A stretch of DNA of 64,000 nucleotides from Oceanospirillaceae bacterium (GTDB lineage: Bacteria > Pseudomonadota > Gammaproteobacteria > Pseudomonadales > Litoribrevibacteraceae): NCBI GenBank assembly GCA_015665455.1, contig JADFAD010000014.1:62001-126000 (forward strand), given 5' to 3'. Of the stretch, positions 36,300-44,985 are shown piece by piece. The position numbers and the translations under genes are program-made. Within the stretch, counting starts at the first letter, position 1; each line of letters starts with the position of its first letter. Under the pieces are notes generated by a model. The model saw only the letters and a program-made list of their open reading frames with translations. It made no database searches and had not been told where the DNA came from.

Positions 36300-39203
36300 A
36301 TGTCTGTGGTTTATGCGCTTAAACGTCTTGTCATTGTTGGGTTGGTATTACTGACTGGTCAGGCGATGGCGTTCGAAAAAAGCAGTTCTCTTATTTTTTC
36401 TGAGGATCGCTCTCAGATCATCAGTGCTAATTTTGATGCCGGGAGTGTCAGTATTCTGGATCGGGCCTCGGGTTCGTTACTAAAAGAAGCCCGCATCGGT
36501 CGAGACATTCGACGCATTGCGTTGAGTATTGATCAAGACAATAAGAACGCGTTTAGAATCCTTGCGACGGATTATCTGGCCGACCAATTGATCTTGTTAG
36601 ACGGTCGCTCTTTGAATGTGATTAAGCGTATTGATGTGCCTTCTCGCCCGTTCGGTGCGGTATACGATCAACGAAATAATCAATTCTATGTGACCAGCTT
36701 TGAACAAGATAAATTATTGGTGGTGAATGTTGAGGGGAAGATTACCTCAGAGTTAAAGACCGCATCGACGCCCAGAGGTTTGGCTTTAACGAAAGACAGC
36801 CGTTTGCTGGTGACTCATGCGTTATCAGGGGAAGTGTCTGTCTACGATGTTGCAACATCAGAACCCCGGCTTCAGAGAATCATCCAGCTGGTGGATACGC
36901 CTTTTCATCCAAAACAAACCACGCCACAAGGTAAACCCCGTTTATTGGATAACATTGTGATTTCGCCGGACGGCAATACGGCGTGGTTGCCTCATGTCCT
37001 GTGGTCGTTTGGTCATGACTTTCAATTTCAATCCACGGTGTTTCCTACGGTCTCTATTATTGATTTGGAAGTGGGCAATGAACATGAACGGGTAACGGCT
37101 CGTAAGCAGTTATTCAAGCAAATAAACGTGGTTGAGAACGGCAATAAGACCCGAATAGTATCCAATCCTCACGACGTTACGTTCACAGCCGACGGCAAAA
37201 AAGTCTTGGTGACCTTAGCTGGGTCCGAAGACCTGATGGTGTTTGATTTATCACGAGGCCAAGGCCGTAAGGGAAACAAAAAGCGGCATCGCCGTAAAAA
37301 GTTTCATGGGGGCGCCAAAGTCACTCAGATTTATCGCAATGTTCCGGGGAATAACCCAAAGGGAATCATCTCTACCGGGCGCGATGTATTCGTTCAAAAT
37401 GCAATGACTTTGGATTTGGTGAAATTTGATGCAGGCAAGCCGGGCCCATTCTCAAAAATAAAGTTGGCTGAAGCGCATTTTGCTTCATTGGTCGCGGAAG
37501 ACCCTTTGTCGCCTCAGATGCGGTTAGGAAAGACCTTATTTAATAATGCCAATGAAGCGGATTATCCAGGGTTGTCGATGGCAGGCGACTTTTGGATGAG
37601 TTGCAATTCCTGCCATTTGGATGGGTTTAATTTCACCAATCGACAGTTAATGGCGGACGGTAAGAAAAATCGATTTGAAAATGCCATTACCGGTCACGTA
37701 GATACGCACAAGATGATTGCAGGCGACCCCATCACTGCGTATTTGGACATCATTCAGAAAACACAAGGCGGGATGATGGATGTCGCGTTGGATCAACCAC
37801 CGCTTGAGGCCATTAAAATGATGTCGGCGTTGAATGAATACGTCCGAGCCCCTGAGAATTTACCGTATTTGTCCACATGGTTACGACTGGACGATGATCA
37901 ACGATATACCCACCCAGAAGAATGGGTTAATTCGGCCAAGTGTGCCGACTGCCACACCACGATTTATGATCAGTGGGCGGATTCCAACCATGGCATGAAC
38001 ATGGATCATCCGTTTTACCGTTTTCAGGAAGATATAGCGGCAAAAGAAGAAGGCGAAGCATTCCGGACTTTATGCCGAGGGTGTCATGCACCGCAAGCCA
38101 TCATCAATAATAAACCCGAAGTGTTCTCTGAATTTGGTGACATGTATGAGAAGAACGGACATTCATTGAAAACGGCTTTGGAACAACACCGACCTGTGAA
38201 CGAGCGGGGCACTGGGTGTTTGTTTTGTCATCGTATTACGAAAGCCGAGAATTCGGGTGGAAATACCGACCTAACGGTGAACTTGAAAGATCGGCCTGCT
38301 TACGTGTTTGAAGACAGCGCCAATCCTGTGATGGAATGGCTGGCGGATAGGCAGATCAATGCGCAACCTAAAGCGCATAGGGATTCTTACTCCAACCCTG
38401 AGCTGTACCAGAGTTCATTGTATTGTGCGACCTGCCATAACGAATTCACTACGGGGATGGGTGCTAACATCAATGATAATTTTGGGGAATGGCTGGCTTC
38501 ACCGTTCAATCGCCCAGATGATGCGCAGCAGCACAAAACCTGCATTGATTGCCATATGACGGAAGATGCGACCCATTTCAATTCGGTGGCAGGGCAATCC
38601 ACGAACGATGGCCCCGTTAAACCCAACTTACGTTCGCACCACTTTGTGGGTGGCAATTATTATTTTACCGGAATGAGAAACTCTGAGCATAAGAAACTGA
38701 GCATTGATATCTTGAAGACGGCACTGACCCTCGATGTTGAAAAGCAAGGGCGTAAATTCATTGTTAAGGTGACCAATAAAAACTCAGGTCACCACATGCC
38801 GGGCGGCGCTCGGCGTCAAGTGTGGTTGGAAGTGATTGCCACTGATGCACAAGGGGCGGTGGTGTATCAAAGCGGTGTAATGAATCAGGGTGTGATTCCA
38901 GCTGATGCGCGCAGATTCATTAAAATTGGCGTGGATAAAGACGGCGTACCGGTTGGGTTACGGTTTTGGCGATACGTAAAAATCGGTCTGGATACGCGCA
39001 TCCCATCGGGAGAAACACGGCAAGAGACGTTTGATTTGCCTGAAGGGGTTCAGTACCCGTTGACGGTATCGACCCGAGTTTTGTATCAGGTGTTTGCGAA
39101 GAAATTAACGGATCAGGTTCGGGCGGCTTTTCCGGATGAAAACATCCCTGAACCTGAGGTGATTGAACTGATTAGGCGGACTGCTGTGTTCGAAGCGCAA
39201 TAG
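36300..39203 (+). CDS. Hexaheme cytochrome c: beta-propeller + MauG-like segment + c554-like pentaheme domain
   Basis: The 967-residue exported protein has three parts. A signal peptide ends near AMA-FE. Residues about 25-410 read as a YVTN/YncE-type beta-propeller (ILDRASGSLLKEARIG, GLALTKDSRLLVTH, DVTFTADGKKVLVTLAG). A segment resembling MauG/cytochrome peroxidases (LSPQMRLGKTLFNNANEADY) leads to heme 1, CNSCH at residue 435. Five hemes follow: CADCH 548, CRGCH 592, CLFCH 640, CATCH 709 and CIDCH 748. A RSHHFVGGN motif and a C-terminal beta domain match cytochrome c554-like proteins. The substrate is unknown; its stop overlaps the convergent diguanylate cyclase by 32 bp. Confidence 0.85.
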   Translation: MSVVYALKRLVIVGLVLLTGQAMAFEKSSSLIFSEDRSQIISANFDAGSVSILDRASGSLLKEARIGRDIRRIALSIDQDNKNAFRILATDYLADQLILLDGRSLNVIKRIDVPSRPFGAVYDQRNNQFYVTSFEQDKLLVVNVEGKITSELKTASTPRGLALTKDSRLLVTHALSGEVSVYDVATSEPRLQRIIQLVDTPFHPKQTTPQGKPRLLDNIVISPDGNTAWLPHVLWSFGHDFQFQSTVFPTVSIIDLEVGNEHERVTARKQLFKQINVVENGNKTRIVSNPHDVTFTADGKKVLVTLAGSEDLMVFDLSRGQGRKGNKKRHRRKKFHGGAKVTQIYRNVPGNNPKGIISTGRDVFVQNAMTLDLVKFDAGKPGPFSKIKLAEAHFASLVAEDPLSPQMRLGKTLFNNANEADYPGLSMAGDFWMSCNSCHLDGFNFTNRQLMADGKKNRFENAITGHVDTHKMIAGDPITAYLDIIQKTQGGMMDVALDQPPLEAIKMMSALNEYVRAPENLPYLSTWLRLDDDQRYTHPEEWVNSAKCADCHTTIYDQWADSNHGMNMDHPFYRFQEDIAAKEEGEAFRTLCRGCHAPQAIINNKPEVFSEFGDMYEKNGHSLKTALEQHRPVNERGTGCLFCHRITKAENSGGNTDLTVNLKDRPAYVFEDSANPVMEWLADRQINAQPKAHRDSYSNPELYQSSLYCATCHNEFTTGMGANINDNFGEWLASPFNRPDDAQQHKTCIDCHMTEDATHFNSVAGQSTNDGPVKPNLRSHHFVGGNYYFTGMRNSEHKKLSIDILKTALTLDVEKQGRKFIVKVTNKNSGHHMPGGARRQVWLEVIATDAQGAVVYQSGVMNQGVIPADARRFIKIGVDKDGVPVGLRFWRYVKIGLDTRIPSGETRQETFDLPEGVQYPLTVSTRVLYQVFAKKLTDQVRAAFPDENIPEPEVIELIRRTAVFEAQ

Positions 39204-40335
39204 TGACCTGATTACGACCGTTGTGCTTGGCTTGATACAAGGCTTTATCGGCTTCCGCAAGAAAGTGTTCCAGCCCGCCAATGTTCTCTGGCGTAATGGT
39301 ATGCAGGCCGATGCTGGCGGTAATATTGATGATGTTATTATCCGGCAACGTAATTTGTTGCGCTTGAAGGGCTCGTCTGAATCGGTCTGCCACTTGAATG
39401 GCTGACTTACCGTCGGTGTTGGGCAGAATGGCTAAGAACTCTTCACCGCCGTAGCGACCGACCATGTCTATTTCACGCAGCGTTGCTTTTAACGTATCAG
39501 CGGCACTTTTCAATGCTACGTCGCCGGATTGGTGACCGTAGGTGTCATTCACTTGTTTAAAGTGATCCAGATCGACCAGAAAGATTGAAATCGGTTGCTT
39601 ACTGCGCGCGGCTCTTAAGTATTCCATTTTAAATTGATTCATTAACTGACGACGATTGGCAATTTGAGTCAATGAATCGGTGGTGGATAAATAGGTGACT
39701 TCGGCTTCCCGTCGTTTCCAACGCATGATAGAAGCATTAGCGACAAGTACTAGTAGCGCTAAGTGAGCACAGACGAACGCCATCATGGTGACAAGCCAGA
39801 CAGGGTCTCTATAAGTCAGTTCGTTGTCCATGACAATGGGCGCGTAATCAAAGTATCGAAGCTGTAAGGAAATAGAGAAGACGGACAGAATCAGCAAACC
39901 GCTGAGAAAGCTTAAGAAGATCATTTTACGATTAAAGATAATCAGCCCGATGATGGGGGCTCCCGCCAATGCGATACCAGTACCGATGGAAAACACCCCG
40001 ATGTAAAACAAAATCACCGAGTTCAAAAGAACGTAACTGAACAGGCATACCTGTGCATACCAGCGGTTCTCGTGCGAATTAATGTAATTGCCTATGAGGG
40101 ATAAAATAAGGCTGTAGAGTGAGCTGACACTGGAAATTTCCAGTAACTCTTGATACCCCTGACGATCCATGTGACCACTGGTGTGGTCAGTTACGAGCAA
40201 CGTAAACGAAAGCAAGATTGAAAAGCAGGCGGTGGCCAATGCCATCAACACAAAGATGCATTGGGATTTTTCTACGTAAGTGCCTTCAAAAATTTTGGCA
40301 CTTAAATGGGTAACTATTTTATTTATTTGCTGCAT
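39172..40335 (-). CDS. Diguanylate cyclase (GGDEF) with N-terminal membrane domain
   Basis: The 387-residue protein has six or so predicted transmembrane helices in residues 20-200 and a C-terminal GGDEF domain. The active motif GGEEF near residue 298 is intact, and the RxxD inhibitory site (REID) lies exactly five residues before it, so it should make cyclic-di-GMP with product inhibition. The membrane domain probably senses a signal of unknown type. The gene ends inside the 3' end of the hexaheme gene on the opposite strand. Confidence 0.92.
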   Translation of the reverse strand: MQQINKIVTHLSAKIFEGTYVEKSQCIFVLMALATACFSILLSFTLLVTDHTSGHMDRQGYQELLEISSVSSLYSLILSLIGNYINSHENRWYAQVCLFSYVLLNSVILFYIGVFSIGTGIALAGAPIIGLIIFNRKMIFLSFLSGLLILSVFSISLQLRYFDYAPIVMDNELTYRDPVWLVTMMAFVCAHLALLVLVANASIMRWKRREAEVTYLSTTDSLTQIANRRQLMNQFKMEYLRAARSKQPISIFLVDLDHFKQVNDTYGHQSGDVALKSAADTLKATLREIDMVGRYGGEEFLAILPNTDGKSAIQVADRFRRALQAQQITLPDNNIINITASIGLHTITPENIGGLEHFLAEADKALYQAKHNGRNQVTIALRTQQSA

Positions 40336-40520
40336 TACGTCCTGAGTATGGTTGTCTGTTATTTTTTTGACCAGTTTATCGTTTCTTACACACTTTGTAT
40401 CGACTGAAATGTGAAAATATCAAGATAAAGGTGTAAGTACTTGCTTATGCTACAAATATTAAATTATGTGCTAATGTATTTCTCAATTGAAAATGGACTT
40501 AATGAAATAGGGATTTTTAT

Positions 40521-41744
40521 ATGTTGAATCGATCTCATCTCTTGCAGCAATCGTTACTTGCTTGTGCGCTGACAGCGGGCTCTTTCTCCGTATTTGCCGC
40601 AGATCGCTACGATTCGAATTTCTCGGAATTGGATAAATCCGTGGCATGCAGCATTCAGAAACAAGAACAACTGATTGCCAATAACGCAGAGTTAGTTTCT
40701 AAGAATCAGGGACTGGAAAAGACCCAAGCGACACTTCGAGGGCGTTTGGAAGAATTGCAAAAGCGGGTTGCTGCGTCGGAGGATCAAACTAAAGGCACCT
40801 CAACGCTGATGGAGGAGAAACAAGCGCTTCAAAGCCAGCTAACGAAGCTTCAGAACCAAACCCGAGAATATATATCGGTTTGCCGTGACTACAAAACACG
40901 ACTGGAGCAAATCACCGAGCAGAATACGATATTAAAAGACAGTTTGACTCTGAAACAGCAAAATATAGATAGCCCTAATGTGGGGGTGAATTGCCCAGCT
41001 GCCGCGCCAGTGACTGCCGTACCTGAGCCTGCTGCGGTCATGCCTTCGTGTCCCGATAATGGTTTGGTAATGCACACGGCAGATGCAAATACCGCAGCTA
41101 TTCCTGCTCATAAATTCTTGAGTTTAGAAAGCTTATTAAAGTTGAACAACGGCAAACGTGCGGATGCGGTGTTATCGGTTCGTAAGTTCCTCCCTATGCC
41201 ATTGGATAAAGTGACTTATACCAAGTTGATTCATGACGGCATCAGCGATGATAAATGGAACTGGGGACAGCGTGCCAAAGTTGCACAGCATTTGATTCGT
41301 CATCGTCCAAGAGATTTAACGTCGGAAGAGATCAAAGATTTATTGGTGTCTTCAGTCAATGATAAACGCAATAAAATTCTAGAACCGTTATTAATGGGTG
41401 CTCAATACCCGATGTCATTTAATGGTGGATTGGCTCTGATTTCTGGTTTTTACGATCAAACCGATTGGGCACAAGACCGCAAAGTGGAAGCCATTGGAAT
41501 GCTGTCGTTCTACTTACCAAGGGATTTAAACGCCGATCAGGTATTTCAGTTGGTGAATGGTTTGACGGGCAAGCAACGTACACGCGCTTTGCAAACTATT
41601 ACCTCGAAGATCCGGACGGATTTCAGCCATGAACAAAAGAAACGCTTACTGGATGGTTTCTATAGCCAGTCAGACAGCGGTAAAAAACAATGGAACAAAG
41701 GCTACGATGCCTTATCGCCGGAGAAGCGTAGTTTTGTGTTTTAG
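40521..41744 (+). CDS. Exported coiled-coil protein of unknown function
   Basis: This 407-residue protein has a signal peptide (cleaved near VFA-AD, about residue 26) and a long coiled coil (about 35-155, rich in Gln, Glu, Lys and Leu). A Cys/Pro/Ala-rich linker follows (NCPAAAPVTAVPEPAAVMPSC), then a helical C-terminal domain (about 195-400) with repeats like TYTKLIHDGISDDKWNWGQRAKVAQHLI. Functionally unassigned; a periplasmic scaffold is only a guess. AGGGA lies ahead of the ATG. Confidence 0.7.
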   Translation: MLNRSHLLQQSLLACALTAGSFSVFAADRYDSNFSELDKSVACSIQKQEQLIANNAELVSKNQGLEKTQATLRGRLEELQKRVAASEDQTKGTSTLMEEKQALQSQLTKLQNQTREYISVCRDYKTRLEQITEQNTILKDSLTLKQQNIDSPNVGVNCPAAAPVTAVPEPAAVMPSCPDNGLVMHTADANTAAIPAHKFLSLESLLKLNNGKRADAVLSVRKFLPMPLDKVTYTKLIHDGISDDKWNWGQRAKVAQHLIRHRPRDLTSEEIKDLLVSSVNDKRNKILEPLLMGAQYPMSFNGGLALISGFYDQTDWAQDRKVEAIGMLSFYLPRDLNADQVFQLVNGLTGKQRTRALQTITSKIRTDFSHEQKKRLLDGFYSQSDSGKKQWNKGYDALSPEKRSFVF

Positions 41745-41848
41745 TTGCGAACTTTAATGAATTAGAGATTTTACGAATATCGTTGGTGCTGATAACGGTA
41801 TTCGTAAACCTTACGGTTACGATAAATGCCAATGAATGGTGGTTGTGC

Positions 41849-42901
41849 TTATTTTGTTGATAACTGCTTTCGATATTGATCTGGTGTCATATTGAACCAG
41901 CGTTTGAAGGCTCGTCGGAAGTTGGAACTGTCGTGGTAATTAAGCAAGGTGGCAATGGCTTCTACCGACAGGGAGCCTTCTTCTAAATAACTTGACGCTT
42001 TTTGAGAGAGTATGCCGTCTCGGATTTCACGAAAGCTGGTGCCTTCCTCTTTGAGTTTTCTGGCGAGCGTTCGTTTACTGACATAGAGTTCGGCCGCTGC
42101 ATCGTCTTCAGAAAACATGCCTAACGGGTGAGCCAGCATGATCTTTTGCAGTTGATACTTGGATGTGCCTTTTTGTTCATCCAGTGCTTCGAGAATTAAT
42201 TTGCATTGCTGATATGCGAAACGGTAGTTTTTTTCACTGGCGGAAGCATTGGGAAGGTAACAGACATCCAGCGGTATCTTAACGATGATGTGCGATTCGC
42301 CAAATAGAATTTTTCCTGGCATGTACTCAAAGTAGCGCTGGCTGTAGTCAGGTTCCTCATGAGAAAACTGAATAATGGCTTCGTCTATGGGGCGGCCTAA
42401 AATGTATTTGGCGCATTCAAAGAACGCCATGGCAAAACACTCCCCAAGATTTCTGAGTACTTCTTCACTCAATTCCACATCAAAGTGACAGTGGCATTCC
42501 AGCCAGTCTTGTTGGATTTTTAAATCGATGCGCGCAAAGTGCATTCGGGTTGGTACAAAGGCTTGAATGGCTTTTAACGTCATATACAGGTTGGGGCTGC
42601 TGTTCACTAATAATCCCATCATGCCGTGGGTGCGAGGTGTCAGTCTCAACCCGACACGCAAACCCAATGTAGGGTCTTCAGTCATACGTAACCCATTCTG
42701 AATGATCTGAATCTGCTGTTGGGTCGTGAGCAGCGCTTCGTCATGTAAAAACTGCTCGGTGGAGAGTTGCGTCAACCGTAACAAGGTGGGTAAATCTCTT
42801 CTTTGTAACCCCAGCTCACGGGCGAACATATGAGAATAGGTCGATGGAATACAGGCAAGGTTTAAATCGATGTTTCTGGCTGGGTCGTGGTTATTAGTCA
42901 T
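41849..42901 (-). CDS. AraC family regulator of the CYP153 operon (probable)
   Basis: The product is about 350 residues with an AraC N-terminal arabinose-binding-like/OruR-type domain and a C-terminal pair of helix-turn-helices (FSEDDAAAELYVSKRTLARKLKEEGTSFREIRD, then VEAIATLLNYHDSSNFRRAFKRWFNMTPDQYRKQL). The longer frame to 43057 would cover the 21-bp direct repeats that look like its own operator, so the ATG at 42901 is preferred. It is divergent from ferredoxin-CYP153-reductase and probably activates them in response to alkanes or their alcohols. Confidence 0.85.
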   Translation of the reverse strand: MTNNHDPARNIDLNLACIPSTYSHMFARELGLQRRDLPTLLRLTQLSTEQFLHDEALLTTQQQIQIIQNGLRMTEDPTLGLRVGLRLTPRTHGMMGLLVNSSPNLYMTLKAIQAFVPTRMHFARIDLKIQQDWLECHCHFDVELSEEVLRNLGECFAMAFFECAKYILGRPIDEAIIQFSHEEPDYSQRYFEYMPGKILFGESHIIVKIPLDVCYLPNASASEKNYRFAYQQCKLILEALDEQKGTSKYQLQKIMLAHPLGMFSEDDAAAELYVSKRTLARKLKEEGTSFREIRDGILSQKASSYLEEGSLSVEAIATLLNYHDSSNFRRAFKRWFNMTPDQYRKQLSTK

Positions 42902-43003
42902 GGTTAGGGCTGCCTGTTGAGTCGAGAATACGGCGAAATGAGAAGACCGACTGAATCCTTCGTTTAAATCATAGCGAGTTTTAAAAAAATAATCTGTGTC
43001 TTT

Positions 43004-43052
43004 AAATGACCCTGTGTTGTCTTGAAATGACTCTGTGGTGACGAGAAATGAC
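43004..43052. promoter_or_regulatory. Three direct repeats phased by 21 bp, probable AraC operator
   Basis: AAATGAC recurs at 43004-43010, 43025-43031 and 43046-43052, exactly 21 bp (two helical turns) apart; the first two continue as CCTGTG and TCTGTGG. Direct repeats on one helical face between a divergent AraC gene and its target operon are typical of AraC-family binding sites. Confidence 0.7.
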
Positions 43053-43177
43053 CTCATCGATTTAAGGCTAATTGCTTACGCTTAAGTTATCTAAGAACGA
43101 CATTCTGTGATCAAACAATGAGGGAACGTAGATTCCCCAACACAAAATAACTTAAGAGAAGTTTGTAGGAGGTTCTG

Positions 43178-43498
43178 ATGGCTAATATCACATTTGTAGA
43201 GCATGACGGTACGGAACATACGGTGGATATTGAAGAGGGCAAGTCGCTTATGCAGGTTGCCATGGATAACGGCGTTCCGGGTATTGATGCCGATTGTGGG
43301 GGGGAATGTGCGTGTGGCACTTGTCATGTGATCGTTGATGATCGTTGGATCAAAGCAACAGGTGCTGTGTCTGAGGAAGAGCAGCAAATGTTGGATATGA
43401 CACCAGAGAAGGAAGTGACTTCGCGTTTATCGTGCAGCGTTAATTTGTCCTCAGAAATGGACGGTATGGTGGTGCGGTTACCTGAATTTCAAATGTAA
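43178..43498 (+). CDS. 2Fe-2S ferredoxin of the CYP153 system
   Basis: The 106-residue adrenodoxin/putidaredoxin-type ferredoxin has the cluster ligands in CGGECACGTCHV (Cys-x5-Cys-x2-Cys) and a fourth Cys in SRLSCSVNL. It shuttles single electrons from the FAD reductase encoded at 44982 to the P450 encoded between them. GGAGG lies just ahead of the ATG. Confidence 0.95.
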   Translation: MANITFVEHDGTEHTVDIEEGKSLMQVAMDNGVPGIDADCGGECACGTCHVIVDDRWIKATGAVSEEEQQMLDMTPEKEVTSRLSCSVNLSSEMDGMVVRLPEFQM

Positions 43499-43569
43499 CG
43501 CGGAGTTTGATTTGAGTCGTATTGGCTCGTCGTATCAAATCGCCCACCCCCATTTATTCGGTGAAAGAC

Positions 43570-44985
43570 ATGTTAAATGAACAAAGTATCAACAAAATCT
43601 TAGTGCCTGTGGTCAACAAGAGCTCGGCGGTGGTGCCATTCCACCTTCAAATCAAAGGCATGCACATTTTTCAAAAGGCAAAAAATAAAATCTTACCCAT
43701 GCTTGCTGAAAAACCGCAGTTTGTGGAAACCGACATTCCAGAAGCTCATCAGGTAGCCCTTGAAGACATCGATGTCAGCAACCCTTTTATGTTTCGCCAG
43801 AATAAATGGCATTCGTATTTCAAGCGACTGCGTGACGAATGCCCAGTGCATTTTCAGCCGAACAGTCCCTTTGGGCCATTTTGGTCGGTAACTCGGTTTG
43901 AAGACATCGTATTTGTCGATAAACATCATGATTTATTCTCAGCGGAACCTGCGATCGTCATTGGTCGTACCCCAGATGGTTTACCGGGTGAAACCTTCAT
44001 TGCTATGGACCCACCCAAACACGATGTACAACGTCAAGCGGTTCAGGGGGTTGTGGCGCCTAAGAATCTAAAAGAAATGGAAACGCTGATCCGTCAACAT
44101 GTTTGTGACATATTGGATGGTCTTCCAACGGGTCAAACCATTGATTGGGTAGAGCGGGTATCGATGGAATTAACCGCTCGAATGCTGGCGACCATTTTTG
44201 ATTTTCCATTTGAGGATCGTCACAAATTAATAGAATGGTCGGACAAAGCCACCAATAGCCCAGAAATGGCCGGTGGAACCGGTACCGTGGATGAAGTCTT
44301 TAATGCCGCATTGGAAGCCGCGAAAGCGTTTGCTGTGTTATGGCATGAAAAGGCAGCGCGTAAGAAAGCTGGGGAGGAGTTGGGTTTTGATTTGATCAGT
44401 TTGCTGCTTTCCAATAAAGACACGGAAGACATGATAAAACGCTCAATGGAGTTCATTGGGAACCTCAGTTTGTTGATTGTGGGCGGTAATGACACGACTC
44501 GAAATTCCATTACGGGTGGTGTATTGGCGCTGAATGAATTCCCCGAGGAATTTACGAAGCTCAAGGCCAACCCGAAACTGATTCCTAATATGGTCTCTGA
44601 AATCATTCGTTGGCAAACGCCTTTGGCGTATATGCGCCGTATTGCCAAGCAGGACGTAGAACTCAATGGTCAGACCATTAAGAAAGGCGACAAAGTCGTA
44701 ATGTGGTATGTCTCTGGTAATCGGGATGAGCGGAAGATTGAGCAACCCGATGCGTTCATCATTGATCGTAAAAATGCCAGAAACCACCTTTCCTTTGGCT
44801 TTGGTATTCATCGGTGCATGGGCAATCGTTTGGCCGAAATGCAACTGAGAGTGTTATGGGAAGAGCTCTTGGTACGGTTTGATGGCATTGATGTGGTGGG
44901 CGAACCTGAATACGTGCAATCCAACTTTGTGAAAGGGTATGCAAAGATGATGGTGACGCTGACCGCGAAGGACTCCTCGCAATGA
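43570..44985 (+). CDS. CYP153 family cytochrome P450, terminal alkane hydroxylase
   Basis: The P450 of about 471 residues is of the CYP153A type. It has the I-helix VGGNDTTRNSITGGV, the K-helix SEIIRWQTPLAYMRR, and the heme loop FGFGIHRCMGNRLAE with its Cys near residue 416. CYP153 enzymes hydroxylate the terminal carbon of medium-chain alkanes and fatty acids. Gene order ferredoxin-P450-reductase is that of known CYP153 operons. A TTG at 43522 would add 16 residues; the ATG at 43570 is taken, although its ribosome site is weak. Confidence 0.93.
   Translation: MLNEQSINKILVPVVNKSSAVVPFHLQIKGMHIFQKAKNKILPMLAEKPQFVETDIPEAHQVALEDIDVSNPFMFRQNKWHSYFKRLRDECPVHFQPNSPFGPFWSVTRFEDIVFVDKHHDLFSAEPAIVIGRTPDGLPGETFIAMDPPKHDVQRQAVQGVVAPKNLKEMETLIRQHVCDILDGLPTGQTIDWVERVSMELTARMLATIFDFPFEDRHKLIEWSDKATNSPEMAGGTGTVDEVFNAALEAAKAFAVLWHEKAARKKAGEELGFDLISLLLSNKDTEDMIKRSMEFIGNLSLLIVGGNDTTRNSITGGVLALNEFPEEFTKLKANPKLIPNMVSEIIRWQTPLAYMRRIAKQDVELNGQTIKKGDKVVMWYVSGNRDERKIEQPDAFIIDRKNARNHLSFGFGIHRCMGNRLAEMQLRVLWEELLVRFDGIDVVGEPEYVQSNFVKGYAKMMVTLTAKDSSQ

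Noticed and set aside
36300-39203. Cytochrome c nitrite reductase (NrfA) or hydroxylamine oxidoreductase
   Set aside because: No CxxCK motif, no run of hemes like NrfA, only six CxxCH and a propeller that those enzymes lack.
42902-43057. A 52-residue N-terminal extension of the AraC regulator
   Set aside because: It covers the 21-bp direct repeats and has no similarity to the family's N-terminus.
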